DNA of 64,000 bases from Aptenodytes patagonicus. Its lineage: Eukaryota; Chordata; Aves; Sphenisciformes; Spheniscidae. Positions 1 through 12,250 of this stretch are shown here, in pieces. A program made the position numbers and the translations under genes. Below the pieces are notes generated by a model. It searched no databases and was not told the DNA's origin. It worked only from the letters and a program-made list of their open reading frames with translations. Each line of letters begins with the position of its first letter. Position 1 is the stretch's first letter. The DNA lies in contig NC_134961.1 of assembly GCF_965638725.1 (NCBI RefSeq), positions 186,001-250,000 on the forward strand, in the 5' to 3' direction.

Positions 1-1249
1 TGGGGTTCCTGAGTTTTGAACGGTGATTTTCATTTAAATGTCCAACTTCTGCTAATGGGGAATGGATGCCAGAAGGGAAAGAGGAGCCACAAGGAGTGTG
101 AGCTCTGTGGCCAGTAGTTGAATGTCATGGTGGTGGTTGGGGTCCTTGCTTGCCCCCCCGCCAGGGCTCATTAGCAGCCACTGGTGTCACACTTGCTTCC
201 AGTACTAAGAGTTTCTCATGTTGATGAAGAAGAGGTGCACAAGAGGTAGGAACACAGCACATCAGCTTGACAGATGCCAAAGAAGCCCATCCCCAAAGCA
301 CTGCGAGAAACGAGATCAGGTGGACAAGCAAGGTTTGGTAGCCTGCAGCCAGTAACCGCATCCCTCCAGGCTAGCCCAGGTGGCTTCTAACCTGCTGCTG
401 GGGACAAGCCTCGAAGGGGAACGTTCAAAATTGGCAATAATGAGTGATCTTGTTCAGTTCGGAAAGCTCAGCTCTCGCGTCATGGAAAGGGACTCAAACC
501 AGCATTAGCCACAATGAAGTTCAGCATCTCATAAGTTCCCATATTAACTAAGAGAGAATTGAATTTAAAAAAAAAAAGATTTCCAGTTCACTTACTCATA
601 AATGAACTGAAAGAATTTTGGTTGGTCTGTCGGAAATGAACTACATTTTTGAAGAAAGAGCAGAGATATGCTATCTTGCTATCTTGATGTAGAAATATGA
701 ACTCAGTAATTGGAGAAAAAATTAATTCAGCTACTTATAACAACCTTGTAAAGAACTTGCTCAGCTAAAATAACAGGGCTTTGTGTAAATCCAGTAAATC
801 TTTAAACAAATCTTTAAGAATAGTTTTGGCATAGGCAAGTAAGAGACAAAGTAAGAGGCTGAAATTTCAGAGTAAAATCCACCCTCCCTGTTTCAGTAAC
901 ATGGATCCGTTCTCCAACAATAATTTAACCATGTCAATGTTTAGCAAGAAATACTGTAGTTAGTTAGACTTAAGGAACTATAATATTTAATGTAAAAACC
1001 ATTCCAAACAATCTGATTTCATGGGTTCTGGTCTAAACGTTATTGGTCCCCCTGTGCTGCCCAGTCAATGGGAAAAGGTACAGCTGGAAAAATGGCTCTT
1101 CCCAGTCTGTCACTGCTTTGCTGGCTTGGTCCTTCTGCGCTATTCCTGATTTTTCAGGCTGAAACAAGAGCTGAGGAAGAGGAGGGGGTTACCAGCTTCC
1201 AAAGGTTTTATGAGCTCTGTTTCTGGCATGTCTAGAGTGTGGCACTGCC
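1..1249. other. Non-coding stretch, nothing recognised
   Basis: There is no exon with convincing splice signals or protein similarity on either strand. The sequence is mixed AT-rich with short A runs, for example near 568-578. Two adjacent copies of CTATCTTG near 670-686 give two GATA-like motifs, which is unremarkable by itself. By mammalian gene order this would be flanking or first-intron DNA of RHBDF1, but nothing seen here proves that. Confidence 0.6.
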
Positions 1250-1575
1250 GTTGAGTTTTGAAGACCTCTGAGGATGGAGGTCCCTCCACCTCTCCGGGTC
1301 CTGTCCCAGGGCTGCGCCGCTCTCACAGGGAAGAGCCCCGTCTTTTTGTGCAGCCAGTTTCCCTTGTCACTGCCGCAGCCTCCTGCCCTTGCAGGGTCCC
1401 TGTAACCCCCGTGGGTTCCACAAGGTGCATATCGATCCCCTCCACCTCCTCCTCCAGGGTGAGCAAAGCCACTCTCTCAGCCTCTCCTCCCCAGCCCCAG
1501 CCATCCCAGTGGCCCTTCAGCAGCCTCTCCAGTTTCCCTGCCTCTCCCTTCTACTGAGGACCCAAAACCAGACAC
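1250..1575 (-). repeat. CR1 LINE fragment (reverse orientation)
   Basis: The + strand reads as the reverse complement of the 3' part of a CR1 retrotransposon. It shows the typical order: TGAGTTTTGAA, a GATGGAGGT segment, CCTGTCCCAGGGCTGC, then CTCCTCCAGG followed by a CTCTCTCAGCC segment, and it ends near CTACTGAGGACCCA. It lacks the outermost 3' tail. The same segment order recurs near 11870-12250. The 99-codon and 82-codon open frames over this stretch are by-products of the repeat, not genes. Family assignment is from memory of CR1 consensus wording, not a database run. Confidence 0.85.
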
Positions 1576-4500
1576 CACGATGCATGTACACTGAAATACT
1601 GGTGCTATGCAAACAGGAACAGAAGGATTATTTGTAATTAAACCCCATCAACAGTGAGCCTACAAACAGCTGTCAAAACTCCTTATGCTGTAAAGACTCT
1701 CCATTTTCCAGCAGATTTTTTGGTGCAGGAACTAAAGAAGCCACTGCTGACCTTGGAGAAGCACTGGCGGAGCTGTCTCTGTCTTTCCAGACCTTCTGCA
1801 GGACATGGTTAAAAGAGGAAGCTGCCAGCAAAGTTTTTAACCAATTTTCTGTTTATGTTTGTCATTAGATGCCAAACCAGGGGAAGGCAAGAAAGGAATG
1901 ATAATTCTTAAACCCAAGAAGAAAGCAACTGTTAGTCTTGACTCCCACCCAAGACCCCTGCACGTATTACATTTTATTACAAGCATTTATTACAAAAAGT
2001 CTACACTTGGAGCAAATGATCCCAGTGGAGCAATACAGTTTAGCACTAGCCAACCTACAAATATCTGCCTTGCTTGTTTTTCCTTTTTCCTGGCACATGA
2101 AGCATTTTGAAATCATCTGGAGCTTCCTACTGCTTCAGGACTTGTGAGGTCCCAAAGACAGTCATTCAAATAACTCCTAAGTCACTCTTTGGAGAACTTT
2201 TGGGTATACGCATGACCAAGTTGTCCTCTCAGAGCCTCAGCTAAGGCAGACTGTCTGCCCCAGAGACCTGTTCCCTCCTTTACTGGACGTGACGATTGCG
2301 CTAGTGAATGTGGTCAAAGCTTCAGACTGGACAGAAAGCAGAAGGCCAGCCTCCCGAAGGATTTGATAAAACAGAGCGTGTCTTCATTCCATATTGCTAC
2401 AAAGCCCCTGCCCCTGGATTTCAAGTTGTTCACAAAGGAAAGATCTGTACAAAATATCTAAGCCTTTCCAAAAAAAAAAACCCGCAAATGTTTGGACACA
2501 GTCCATTTTTAATGTAACGTACAGAAACTTCTCAAAAACTGAGTGGGGAATTGTTTCAGAAAAGGGCAAAACCTTCCAAACTGCTCGCTTCCAATACCTC
2601 CGAGGCCGGTGGAGGAGATGGACAGATGTTTTACTGGAGTCCCAGCGAAATCGCTGCTGGGTGTGTGTGATCATCCAGGAAAGGGCAGCTCTGGAGCTTC
2701 GCTGTCCCGGTCCCATTCCTCCTGGAGCAGATGGGCTGCAGCAAGAGGGACCAGCCAGATGGGCTCATCGCTGGGCTGTGCAGCTTCCCTGGATTGGGGT
2801 GTTTCCTGCGCTCCAACATCCACGGTTTGGATGGCAGCCCTCAGTGCCAGCAAGAGAAAGAAGCTGCTCACTGTCTCGTTCCTATTCTCCCCTGAATAAA
2901 GCCTCGCAGGAAAGGGAAGGGATCATTTCATTTCTTAAAGGGCAGCTGTCTCCCCTCTAAATGGCCACATTCTTGTCCCGCTCGCAGAGTGCGGCTGGTG
3001 CCAAACTTGGTCACAAAGGCGTATTCACGGCTTTTTCCTTCCTACACATTCAGGAGTTGAAAGCCAGTTTGGTACAAACTCCCCAAAATGACTTATTCAG
3101 CAGCTGCTCGCCAGCTTCCTGTTTGCAGAGCGGCAGGGCTGGAGCCGGGGCACGAGCCCCCACACCGTGCACGCTGCCGTGGGGTGACCCTGCTCCTCCA
3201 GTGGTGCCCGAGCCTGGCAGCGTATCAACCATTACTGATGGGGCTCAGCTTGGGCAAAGACCCCATCACCAGGCTGGCCTTTTGACTTCTGCTTTTGGTT
3301 TCATCACCAAATTTGCTTTTTCTCGAGGTTGCTGGTCCCTGGGACATGTTCCAGCTGTAATGAGGATCTTTTCCCCAGTAAATAATTCCTGCTCTCTCCA
3401 AGGCAATGGAGCAAATACTCAGCCTGAAGCTACTGAGCACTGAGGGCAGCCAGCTCCTACCCTTGCCAACAGCCATGGAAGCAATTATCCTCCCTGGGAT
3501 CAAGAGACTCAATGTCTTGCCTAAAAACCTACAGGAAGACATTGAGGGAACAGGGACAAAGCTGCCCTTCAGCTCTTAGGTTCATTTATAGCAGGGAAAT
3601 CAAGCAAAATGGATAAACTTTGCACAAAGTCTCTGCTTAATACAATGGCACCTTCATACTGACACCCGCAGATCCTTCCTGGTACACTCTCAGCTCCATC
3701 ATGCTTTGGGGGAGTGTAGGAAAGACCAGGGCATAGGATTGTCCAGGTGCTTTTCAGCTGGGAGCTGAGCTCCCAGGAGCAGTTTGGGGTGGCAGGGTGA
3801 CCCTGCTGGGGATATCATGGGTTTACCAAGGAGAAGAAACCCCTGGGTCTGTGCAAGCTCACGGAAAAAAGCAATGTCTGCTGTGAGCAGGTCAGTGGTG
3901 GCTCCTGGTTGCAGGGGAAGGTGATCAGGATGTTTTCTCAAGGCCAGCCTTTGGTTATGTGGTTTCTTCACCATCTGTGGCTTCAGTGTGACTGCCAGCA
4001 GTATGGTTTCTCCTCTCAGCCTTCTACATGGCAGAAGGTTTTGCCGGAAAACGCCCATGTAGTGTCTGCAATCCCTGCAGCCACGCTTGCTGCTCAGCTC
4101 ACAGGGGAGAACCGAGAACATCTTCATGTCCATGATGTCTCCAGTAAAACAACTTGCCTTGTACAAGAGACAGCCTTCCCAAGAGCGTGCCACAACCTAT
4201 GGGGAAGGATCCCTGTGTTAATGGATATAGGCATATTTCTTCCACAGTGCCACCATCATTTCAACTCGTGTTATAATTGAGCAAGCTGGGTCCTCATGGC
4301 CTTTCCCACCAGGCTGGTGGTACAAGACAGCAGGATTTCGCTGCAGTGTCCCCATGCTCTGTCATGGTTACACATACCACATTGGTAGGCTCAGACTGTC
4401 CTCAGCTGGAATTATTTAATCAGCAACGTGCTGATATGCTGACAACCAAAGCTGCCTAATGACTGCACAGATGATCATTTGTGGCAGGTCAGTGGTAAAT

Positions 4501-7500
4501 GAGCTCAGATGTAGTTTCCTGGCAGCAAGGGGACCCTTTCTGTTCACTTGAGTATTTGCTCTTTCAACTGTGGCTATTTGTACATGAACAAAGGTGCTCA
4601 CGCCTGACCCTGGCTGCAGGTCATAAACATTGCCTTACTGCAGCAGCGACGGTGGTGGAGGAGCCTGGGGCTGCAGCCACCTGCGCTGAGCTCCCCGCAC
4701 CGGCCATGGGAGCAGGACAGCCGCCTGACCGCACGGCTGCATGTCACAGTGCACTCCTGAGACGGGGGTCAGAAATGCCTCTGGCAGGAGCAGCAAGCAC
4801 TGCCAAGGGTGGATTAGGGCAGGAATGTGGAAGGATTTGACGGCTCAGTCACCAGAGATGAAGGACACGGGCACTACAGGCAGGGAGCCTAGGCATATCG
4901 GTGCTCACATCTCCCGGACCAGGCCTGCTGCCCTGGGAGAGGGGAGCCATCTCAGCCTTGTTAGGTTGGAAAGTGTGGATCCCTTCTTTCTGGAAATGGG
5001 CCTATCCCCATCATCATCCTTTCATTCCATGTGGTTGCTGTGGAGAACACAAATATTTTTGTGCCATCACTGAGTTGAAGTTTGGATCTAGTTGCAGCTG
5101 GAGTTGACTAGCAAAGGTGACTCGATATCTTGCTCGGCAGATCCACAGGGCAATGCTCCGAGTCCCAGGTCTGCACACACCCTTTGGGTTCATTGCATCA
5201 GTCCCACTGGCATCCAAACAGTGGCATGGCTGGGACACGTGGGAGGGATCCCAGGCAGAGCTCCTTGACCAGACACATCTCCAGCATAAGTCAGCTCTTC
5301 AGCCTGGGTGCTGAGCTGACATTCACCTTCAGCATCTTACGCACTGATCATATATAACCCACTGGCTCATATACAGGCTGTGCTATGTGCAGGGGCTGCT
5401 GGTACCAATTCTAAATGGATATTTCCAAGGAAAAAATGCCTTTGGCAATATAAATTCTCAGCAATCCCCAGAAGGATCAAAACCAAACATTTAAATCTCT
5501 CCAGAAGAAGCATTTGAAGGACAGGAGGGTGCCAGCACAGCGCTGGGCATACCGGGAACCAGGGAAGACAGATAGACCGCGGCATCCAGTGCTGCTGACT
5601 CAGACTCAGCAATCACAAAGTCAATTTTGTTGCACATCATCACACCAAAGGAGCCAGCATGGTAGGTGAGTGGTGTTGCAAGTGAGGCCAGTTTTCCACG
5701 GTATGTACTGTATTCTTACAGCCACTGATTCAGCTAAAAGGATGTTCCGCCCTGGGGCTGGGCAATTACAAATTTAGCAGCTAGAGTTATATGTCCATAA
5801 ATATCTTTGTGGTAACCTTTCTCATTGCATCTGGGAAGAGCCCAAACAGGAAATCTCAGGTAGAAATGGGAAACAAAACCTCATAATTTGAGTCATCAAT
5901 CATAAGGTAAAGTTAGGAGAGGGGTTAGCCTGAGTACAAAGGAACTTGTCTCTGGCAGGGCTTCTAGAAATAGAAGCAGCAATTTCTTCTGGTTTCCTGG
6001 AAATCTTGTATTTGAGGTTGCTCTTAATTTTTCTGCTGGAAAAGGAATAAAATCTGACCTACTTTTGAGCAAAAGAGTCATTGGGATCAGACTCCCAAAA
6101 TAGGCCCGGGCATAGATGCTTCCTTGGTGCCCACTGAAGCTGGTTGTTTGATGCAATGAGATAATGCTTCTCTGGAAGAATTTCAAACGATGAGTTTCTG
6201 TAACCAGAGCTTCAAATAAAATTATCTGCCTTGTTGTTTAGGGCTAAAGAGTCCATCTTAATATTGAAAGGAGGTTGTGTTTTCTGTCTAGAGCTTGAGT
6301 TTTGCCATACATTTTAAAAAAGCATGACCCTGGTAACCAAACCGATGAGGAGCCACTGCTCAAAGTGAAGTCAGACTCTGAAATCAGCCCTCACAAACAG
6401 TTGTTTTTCTGGCCTTTTGAAAATAACTCTTTTCAGATGTGCGATTGGGAATTTGCCAGGTTGCTCCAGATATTTCCCCAGAGGTCCAGATGGTACCAGA
6501 AGACATGGAAAATAAGATTATTGACACTCTGCCTTGCTGTAAAGTACTCTCATTGTATTAGTGTAGTTTGGGTGCGTGACCCATAGGTCTATAGCCCTTT
6601 GCAGAGGGTGTTGTGCTAAGCAGGAGGGACTCGTGCGGGGTTGCATGTGTCCACGGGGTTGAACACAGCCAGGTCCCCAAGCAGTCCAGTCTCACTGGAG
6701 GAGATGAGAAGCATCTTCTAAACCAGCACCCTGATTTTCTTTAGCTGTAACAGCTAAAGCACTGTTAGATTGAAAATCCAATCAGCCACATAGCAAACAG
6801 CGAGCCCCTGCCTCAGCCTCTCAGCAGGGTAATCCTGAGAGCTGCCCTGTGAAGAGAAATGCTTGAAATCTGCCGTCTGCTTTGGGTGAGGAATTCCAGA
6901 GAACGGGGTTTGGAAAAAGTTGGCATTTGGTTTCACAATGAGGACCAGATTTTCAAGAATTCTCACTGAAAGGAAATTCCGACACATTTGGAAACTAATT
7001 TTGGAAAACAGAAATATTTCCATCCGTTTGGGGGAGGGAGGCAATACATGTCCCACACAGAGTACTATCCCCAGCACGGCTCTGAGCACAGAGGGTTCAC
7101 GATGTGCCTGGAGGACAGGGGGTCCTGGCCAGCCGAGGACACCTCCCAGTGCCCTGGAGAGCACATGGAGGACATGTCCTATCAGCACCGGGACAACTTC
7201 TCGGTGACTTAGTAGCATCCACCTCACATTTTTGTTTGTATATCTCATTTCAGTCTTGACAAAAAAATGAAATAAGACCAAGCCCTGGAGAGCACTTGCT
7301 CAGTGTGTCTGGGCAAAGCCATGGTAAGCACAGCTTGGCAGGCTTTGAGAGGAAAAGCTAAACCACTTCCCAGCCTCTCTATCTTCTCCCACAAAATGTT
7401 CCCGGAGCCCCTCAGGACACAGACACGGAGTTTAGCAGGACTTCGGGAGCCACACACGGAGCAGAGGGCTGCCCAGCAGTGCCAGCAGCCCATCCAGACC

Positions 7501-10500
7501 TCTTAGACTTCATCACCTTTACCGGAGCTCCCCGGAGCACAGCCCCCAGCTGCTGTTTGGGAAGCGTGGGAAGGCCTGAACCACTCTCTAGCTGCCGGAA
7601 AGGTGGAGCCGAGGGCCTGACTCATCTCCCTCTGCGGGATGGAACAGGGATGGTGGGTAGCCTAAAGGCCACTGCCAGCCCTCACCACCCATGCCCCGCT
7701 GCAGACCAGAGGAATGCTCCATGGGATAATGATAGTCCCGTGGAATCTGACTGCCTGGACTGCTGCACGCTGCTGCTTGCAAAATACTATTTCTGGCACC
7801 ATTGCCAGCCTAAACCCCAAACCATAGCACTGCAGCCGGAGTCTGCCTGATTCCCAGAAATTCCAGCGATGGATGAGGCAGGGGATTTTTCTCACACACC
7901 CACACAGGAACTTAGAAAAGTAAAAGCTAAATACAAATGCAGAAGCTATTGGTGGTGGTCACCTAAGCCCTACCTAAGCATCCAGCCTGGAGAAGCTGCT
8001 GTCTCCTGAGATGTGAAATGCTCTCAGGGCTTTTCTCAGGAGCTTTCTCTTGGCCTCTCTGATCGCAGCCTCTCCCCAGCTGATGGAGGTCTAGGTTGAC
8101 GCACGTTGGTGGAGAAGGATCTGTCACTGAGCTGAAATGTGCCTGCCATGTTACGAGGAGAACAACTCATTGTGAAATTGAGGAATCTGAGTTTCTCCAG
8201 GGATTATTCTAATTAGACACTGGCTATTTTTACCCCATATCGTATGTTGGAAATACAACTTTAAAACCACACTGGAGCAGCCAAGTTAAATACTCTAATA
8301 ACCTTGAAAATAGGGTTAGTGAATTTAATGGCTAACAACAACATTTCCAGCAATAACGCTAAACCAGAGGGACTAACGGCCATGCTTCTTGGCACAAGCT
8401 GAACACCAGGAGAGTCAGGGATGAATCTGCAACCCTTGACAGAAGCTCATGGCTATCTGAGTCCATCAGCAGAAGCACTGTCGTAGTCACTGTGAATGAT
8501 GGGTGACTGAAGTTGCTCAGATAAACACTGTCAAATCCTAGAAACAAATTACATTTACAACAGCTTCTATATTCATGAATATCACTACAGCAGGTCTCAT
8601 AAATTTTCCAGCAAACCAGTGATTATGGCTAACGGGAAGGAGGCCAGTGGCTTAGTGCCCAGAGTAGCTTGGGAATCCTGGGCTCTTTCACAACTTGCGC
8701 TGGGACCAGGAAGGAGCAGCGCCAGGTCCTGCCTGGCTACGGTCCCGCAGTGCCACGATGCTGAGCCGCTCGGCAAGCCCAGGAGACCCGTGGGTCTGCA
8801 AGCATCCAACATCGGTGGGCTTGATCCAGGTTTATTTTTCCTGGGCCATGTAGTGGGACCCTGTACCAGGGCCCCGCTGCCTCAGCTACGTCCTCACACT
8901 CAGAAGCTGAGATGTGGCAAAAGCTCTGGGGAAAAAAATCCCTTCTTGTTCCCAAAATATCACATCTTCTACAGCGGGCTAGTCTGGCAGACCTCCAATT
9001 ATGTAAGCACAGGTTTGGAAGGATCGGGGCTAAACTTAGCTCCAACCGTACGCAGAGTTTAAAGTTTATTTTACAGCTGTAGAATTCCTGCTCAGTTTAA
9101 AACCTGAGTGCCGTCTCCCAAGGTCCTTACGATGCCCTCCACCCTGCCCCTTTTCACGTGGGGGCCTGGTCGTCCTGAGGGGGCACAAAGATGCTCTCTC
9201 CCTGCAGCCAGCTGAGCAATAATACCACGCCACCTGAAGACCTGCATCCAGTTTGTGATGTTAGACCAATTTTCTGGGCAGAGCAGCAGGTATGTGCCCG
9301 TTCTGCTCCCCTAGATCTCCCCAAGACAGCTCCCTGGCACCGGGGAGCCTTCGCACTCAGGTTTCCAGTGCTGCTTGGGCAGAGAGGCTCCTTGAGAAAG
9401 CCCCTGGGGATGCCCAGCTGCAAAAGCCCACAGCAGTCAGCTTCCAGGGTCCCATGCATTTCACCAGGGTGAAACTTGTTTCACCTTGAGCACAGCTCTC
9501 TGCAGAAAACTGGAAATTTAAAAAATATTTTGTCCAGACAAGTTACCCTCCCTTGTGCAGGGTAAGACTCTCTTTCAAGGCGAGTGACAGGTTTGATCTC
9601 AGGGCTGTGCAAGAGGTGACTGTGCAGCTGTTTGGCCCGCAGTGCACATTTTCCATACACCTTTTAGAAAATATCTGCTAGCTAATCCAAGAGCACACCT
9701 GGAAAGTCCCCAGCCTTGGCCTGCTGTGTGCATAGCTCGTAGGGGGTCTCTGACATGAGGGATTTTCCCACATACATCACAGTGAGGACCAAGCAATTTC
9801 AGCAGCGCTGGGATGGTTAAAGACAAAGTTTGGAGCTTTTGTTTTTTTTTGTTTTGCTTAGTTTCCTGTGGTCTGCAAATGCAGTGCCACTTTGGTATCT
9901 GTCCTGAGCTTTGGAAACACCAGTCCCACAGGCACCAGTTGGGTAAAATGCTGCTCAGCAGACAGTTTCTTTAATATTCCAGGTTTTTGGCTACTGTAGC
10001 CCATGATGCCAGTGCCAGTGGCTCATTTCTTTCTCAGTGTGGAACTTCTCCATATCCCAGGTCTGTGGCTGCAATCCCATGTCACTGGTCCCACACCCCG
10101 CTCTGCTGGTGTCCTCCCCTTTCCCCATAGCTCTGAAACCCCTTTGAACTTCCTCCCAGCAGTCCCAAAAATAGTTTAACTCCTTCCATTTTTAGAGGCC
10201 AGCCAGGCTCAAAACCCATTGCGGGGACAGTTTCTCCTGGCAGCAGAGACCCAGGTGCCGAAGTCAGAGGATGAAGCTAGACCCTGGGAGTACCTCGCCG
10301 TGCCATGGGAAACAATTCTTCTCAAACGAGACCATGGGAGCATGCTGGCATGGGAGCTCAGCTTCCCTTGCTCCTGATCACACTGAATCCCGGGTATATA
10401 CATTATCCCAAAATAGTGAGATCAGCTGCATGCATGGGCTTCTCCTGGGAAAGGGCAGACAGACAGTACACTGCAGGATGACAGGGCAGGACAGAGGAGT

Positions 10501-11869
10501 TACTCACAGAAGCATTTCCTTTCTCATGATCACTCAGTTTATCTTTGATTAGAACAGGGTTTTTTTTTAACTTTAATCAGTCAGCCTGGGAAAATAGTAT
10601 GGCAGTTCTTCTAACTGTCCAGCTAACTGCTTGTTGAAAGCATTCGCGAGGGCTCATCTAACCCACAGAAATTGCTCCAGACAGACAGCACTGACTCCAA
10701 AAATGTATTATACAACATTTAATTTCTAACCTTCTTGGCTGAAAAAAAAATAAACTCAATTCCAATAGGAACTGGCTTGTAATGAATTTAGTGATGCCTG
10801 TGTGAGGTGTGTAAATAGCATGTGTAAATAACACCTTAGCTATTTGGCTGTAGGTCACTGTAGCAAACTCATCAAGCTATTGTGCTCCCCCTACAAACCT
10901 GTCATCACACACACCACCCCAGCTGGCAAATCCTCTTCTTTTTTTTTCCTCCCCAGATGTTTCAATCTCCAGTTTGAAGCTGACATCTGGAGAAGTGATG
11001 TTGCAGAAATGCTACACATCAGCAGGCCAAATATGGGATATGCTATGGGAATTAAAATGTAGTGACAGAACAAAATTAATGGACTTTCAGATGCAAGTCA
11101 ATAAGTGATATAGTGCCTGTCAATAGCTTCCTAATGCAAAAACAGGCGAGAAACCTTGTTATATTGAGGGGGCCCCCAGGACAGACATGACATCTGGCCA
11201 GACAGAGTTTCTGAAAAAAGGCACTCTCTGAAATCTGACTCCCCCCAGTTAGTCAACATCTCTCCAGTGCCCCTCTCTGCTCATCACTCCCACATCCTTG
11301 TCAAGCCGCCCCAGTCCTCTCCCATCTTTTCATCCTTTGTAGCCATTTCTGCCAAGACAAAAGGACATCTGAAATACCTCCTCCATGGTATTTTGGGGTT
11401 TTAGCCATCTCAAGAGATGAGACTGCAGGCAAAGTGGCTTATAGAGGGGCATGGCAGATGGAGGTTTTACCTGTGGGTCTCTCAGCGTCTGTCTCAGAAG
11501 CCGGACAAAAAGCAGAAAGGCAAAGAGGGTAGGAAGACCTCCTTTAAGGAACAGGTTCACAAAGAAAGGCTTAGAGTAGTCCCTCAGGGAACAGGCAACT
11601 GCTCTTTGAGCAGTGGGCAGAATGAGCAGATTTTCTCTGCATTCTTTGTATGAAATCTGTACTCATCAGGCTTGTGAGAGTTGAACATTTCTGCTAGAGC
11701 AGCAGTTATCTTTTTGATGAAACCATGAAGGCAGCCATTGTTGTTGGCATTTTTGCAGCAAAAGGCCTGCAAATTCGTGTGCTTTGAGTTGGGAAAAGTG
11801 GAGATTGTGTCTGACAGCAGCAATGGACTGCTTGCTCCTTAAGTCATAGAAAAAAAATTACTGAAGGAT
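1576..11869. other. Long non-coding stretch
   Basis: About 10 kb contains no exon that I can support. Open frames of 60-190 codons occur on both strands, for example 2394-2960 (+), 3699-4193 (-) and 6754-7281 (-). None shows a recognisable family, matched splice sites or a promoter. A close match to a Maf/NF-E2 recognition element (TGCTGACTCAG) lies at 5593-5603, and an AP-1-type site at 7618. Moderately GC-rich patches at 2590-3250 and 4600-4900 are not CpG islands of promoter strength. No RHBDF1 coding exon is present. Confidence 0.6.
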
Positions 11870-12250
11870 TTTGGTGGAACAGGACCTCTGGAGGTCTCCA
11901 GTCCAACCTCCTGCTCCAAGCAGGTCTGGCTGCAAAGCTAGAGAAAGTTGATCAGCACCTTGCCCAGCTGAGTTTTGAATATCTCCAAGGGTGGAGGTTC
12001 CACTACCTTTCTGGGTACTGTCCCAGGGCTGCACCACTGTTGTGGTGCATGGGAACCAGAGCTTCCCTTGTCACTACCTGTGGCTTCCTGCCCTTACAGG
12101 GTCCGTGTAACCCCCATGAGCAGCACAAGGTGCGATTTGATCCCCCTCCGTCATCTCCTCCAGGGTGACCAAAGCCACTCTCTCAGCCACCACAGCAGCC
12201 CTTCACGGGGCTCTCCATTCTGTCCTTGTCTCTCTTGTACTGGCTGGCAT
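11870..12250 (-). repeat. CR1 LINE fragment (reverse orientation), 3' end nearly intact
   Basis: The + strand begins with ACCTCTGGAGGTCTCCAGTC and continues CAACCTCCTGCTCC. It then passes through TTGAATATCTCCAAGGGTGG, CTGTCCCAGGGCTGC and ATCTCCTCCAGGGTGACC to a CTCTCTCAGCC segment. This is the reverse complement of the CR1 3' region, extending closer to the 3' end than the copy at 1250-1575. The two share their internal segment but are divergent, so they look like separate insertions. The 101-codon open frame at 11975-12280 is repeat-derived. Confidence 0.9.

Noticed and set aside
1258..1557. Open frames at 1258-1557 and 11975-12280
   Set aside because: They lie entirely within reverse-oriented CR1 fragments.
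2394..2960. 188-codon open frame on + with further open frames on both strands
   Set aside because: No family resemblance, no matched splice sites, moderate GC, and all overlapping frames are similarly open.
3699..4193. 164-codon open frame on -
   Set aside because: No recognisable motif, and a competing open frame on + over the same bases.
6754..7281. 175-codon open frame on - and overlapping + frames near 6920-7212
   Set aside because: No domain, no homologue that I recognise, and no exon signals consistent with either strand.
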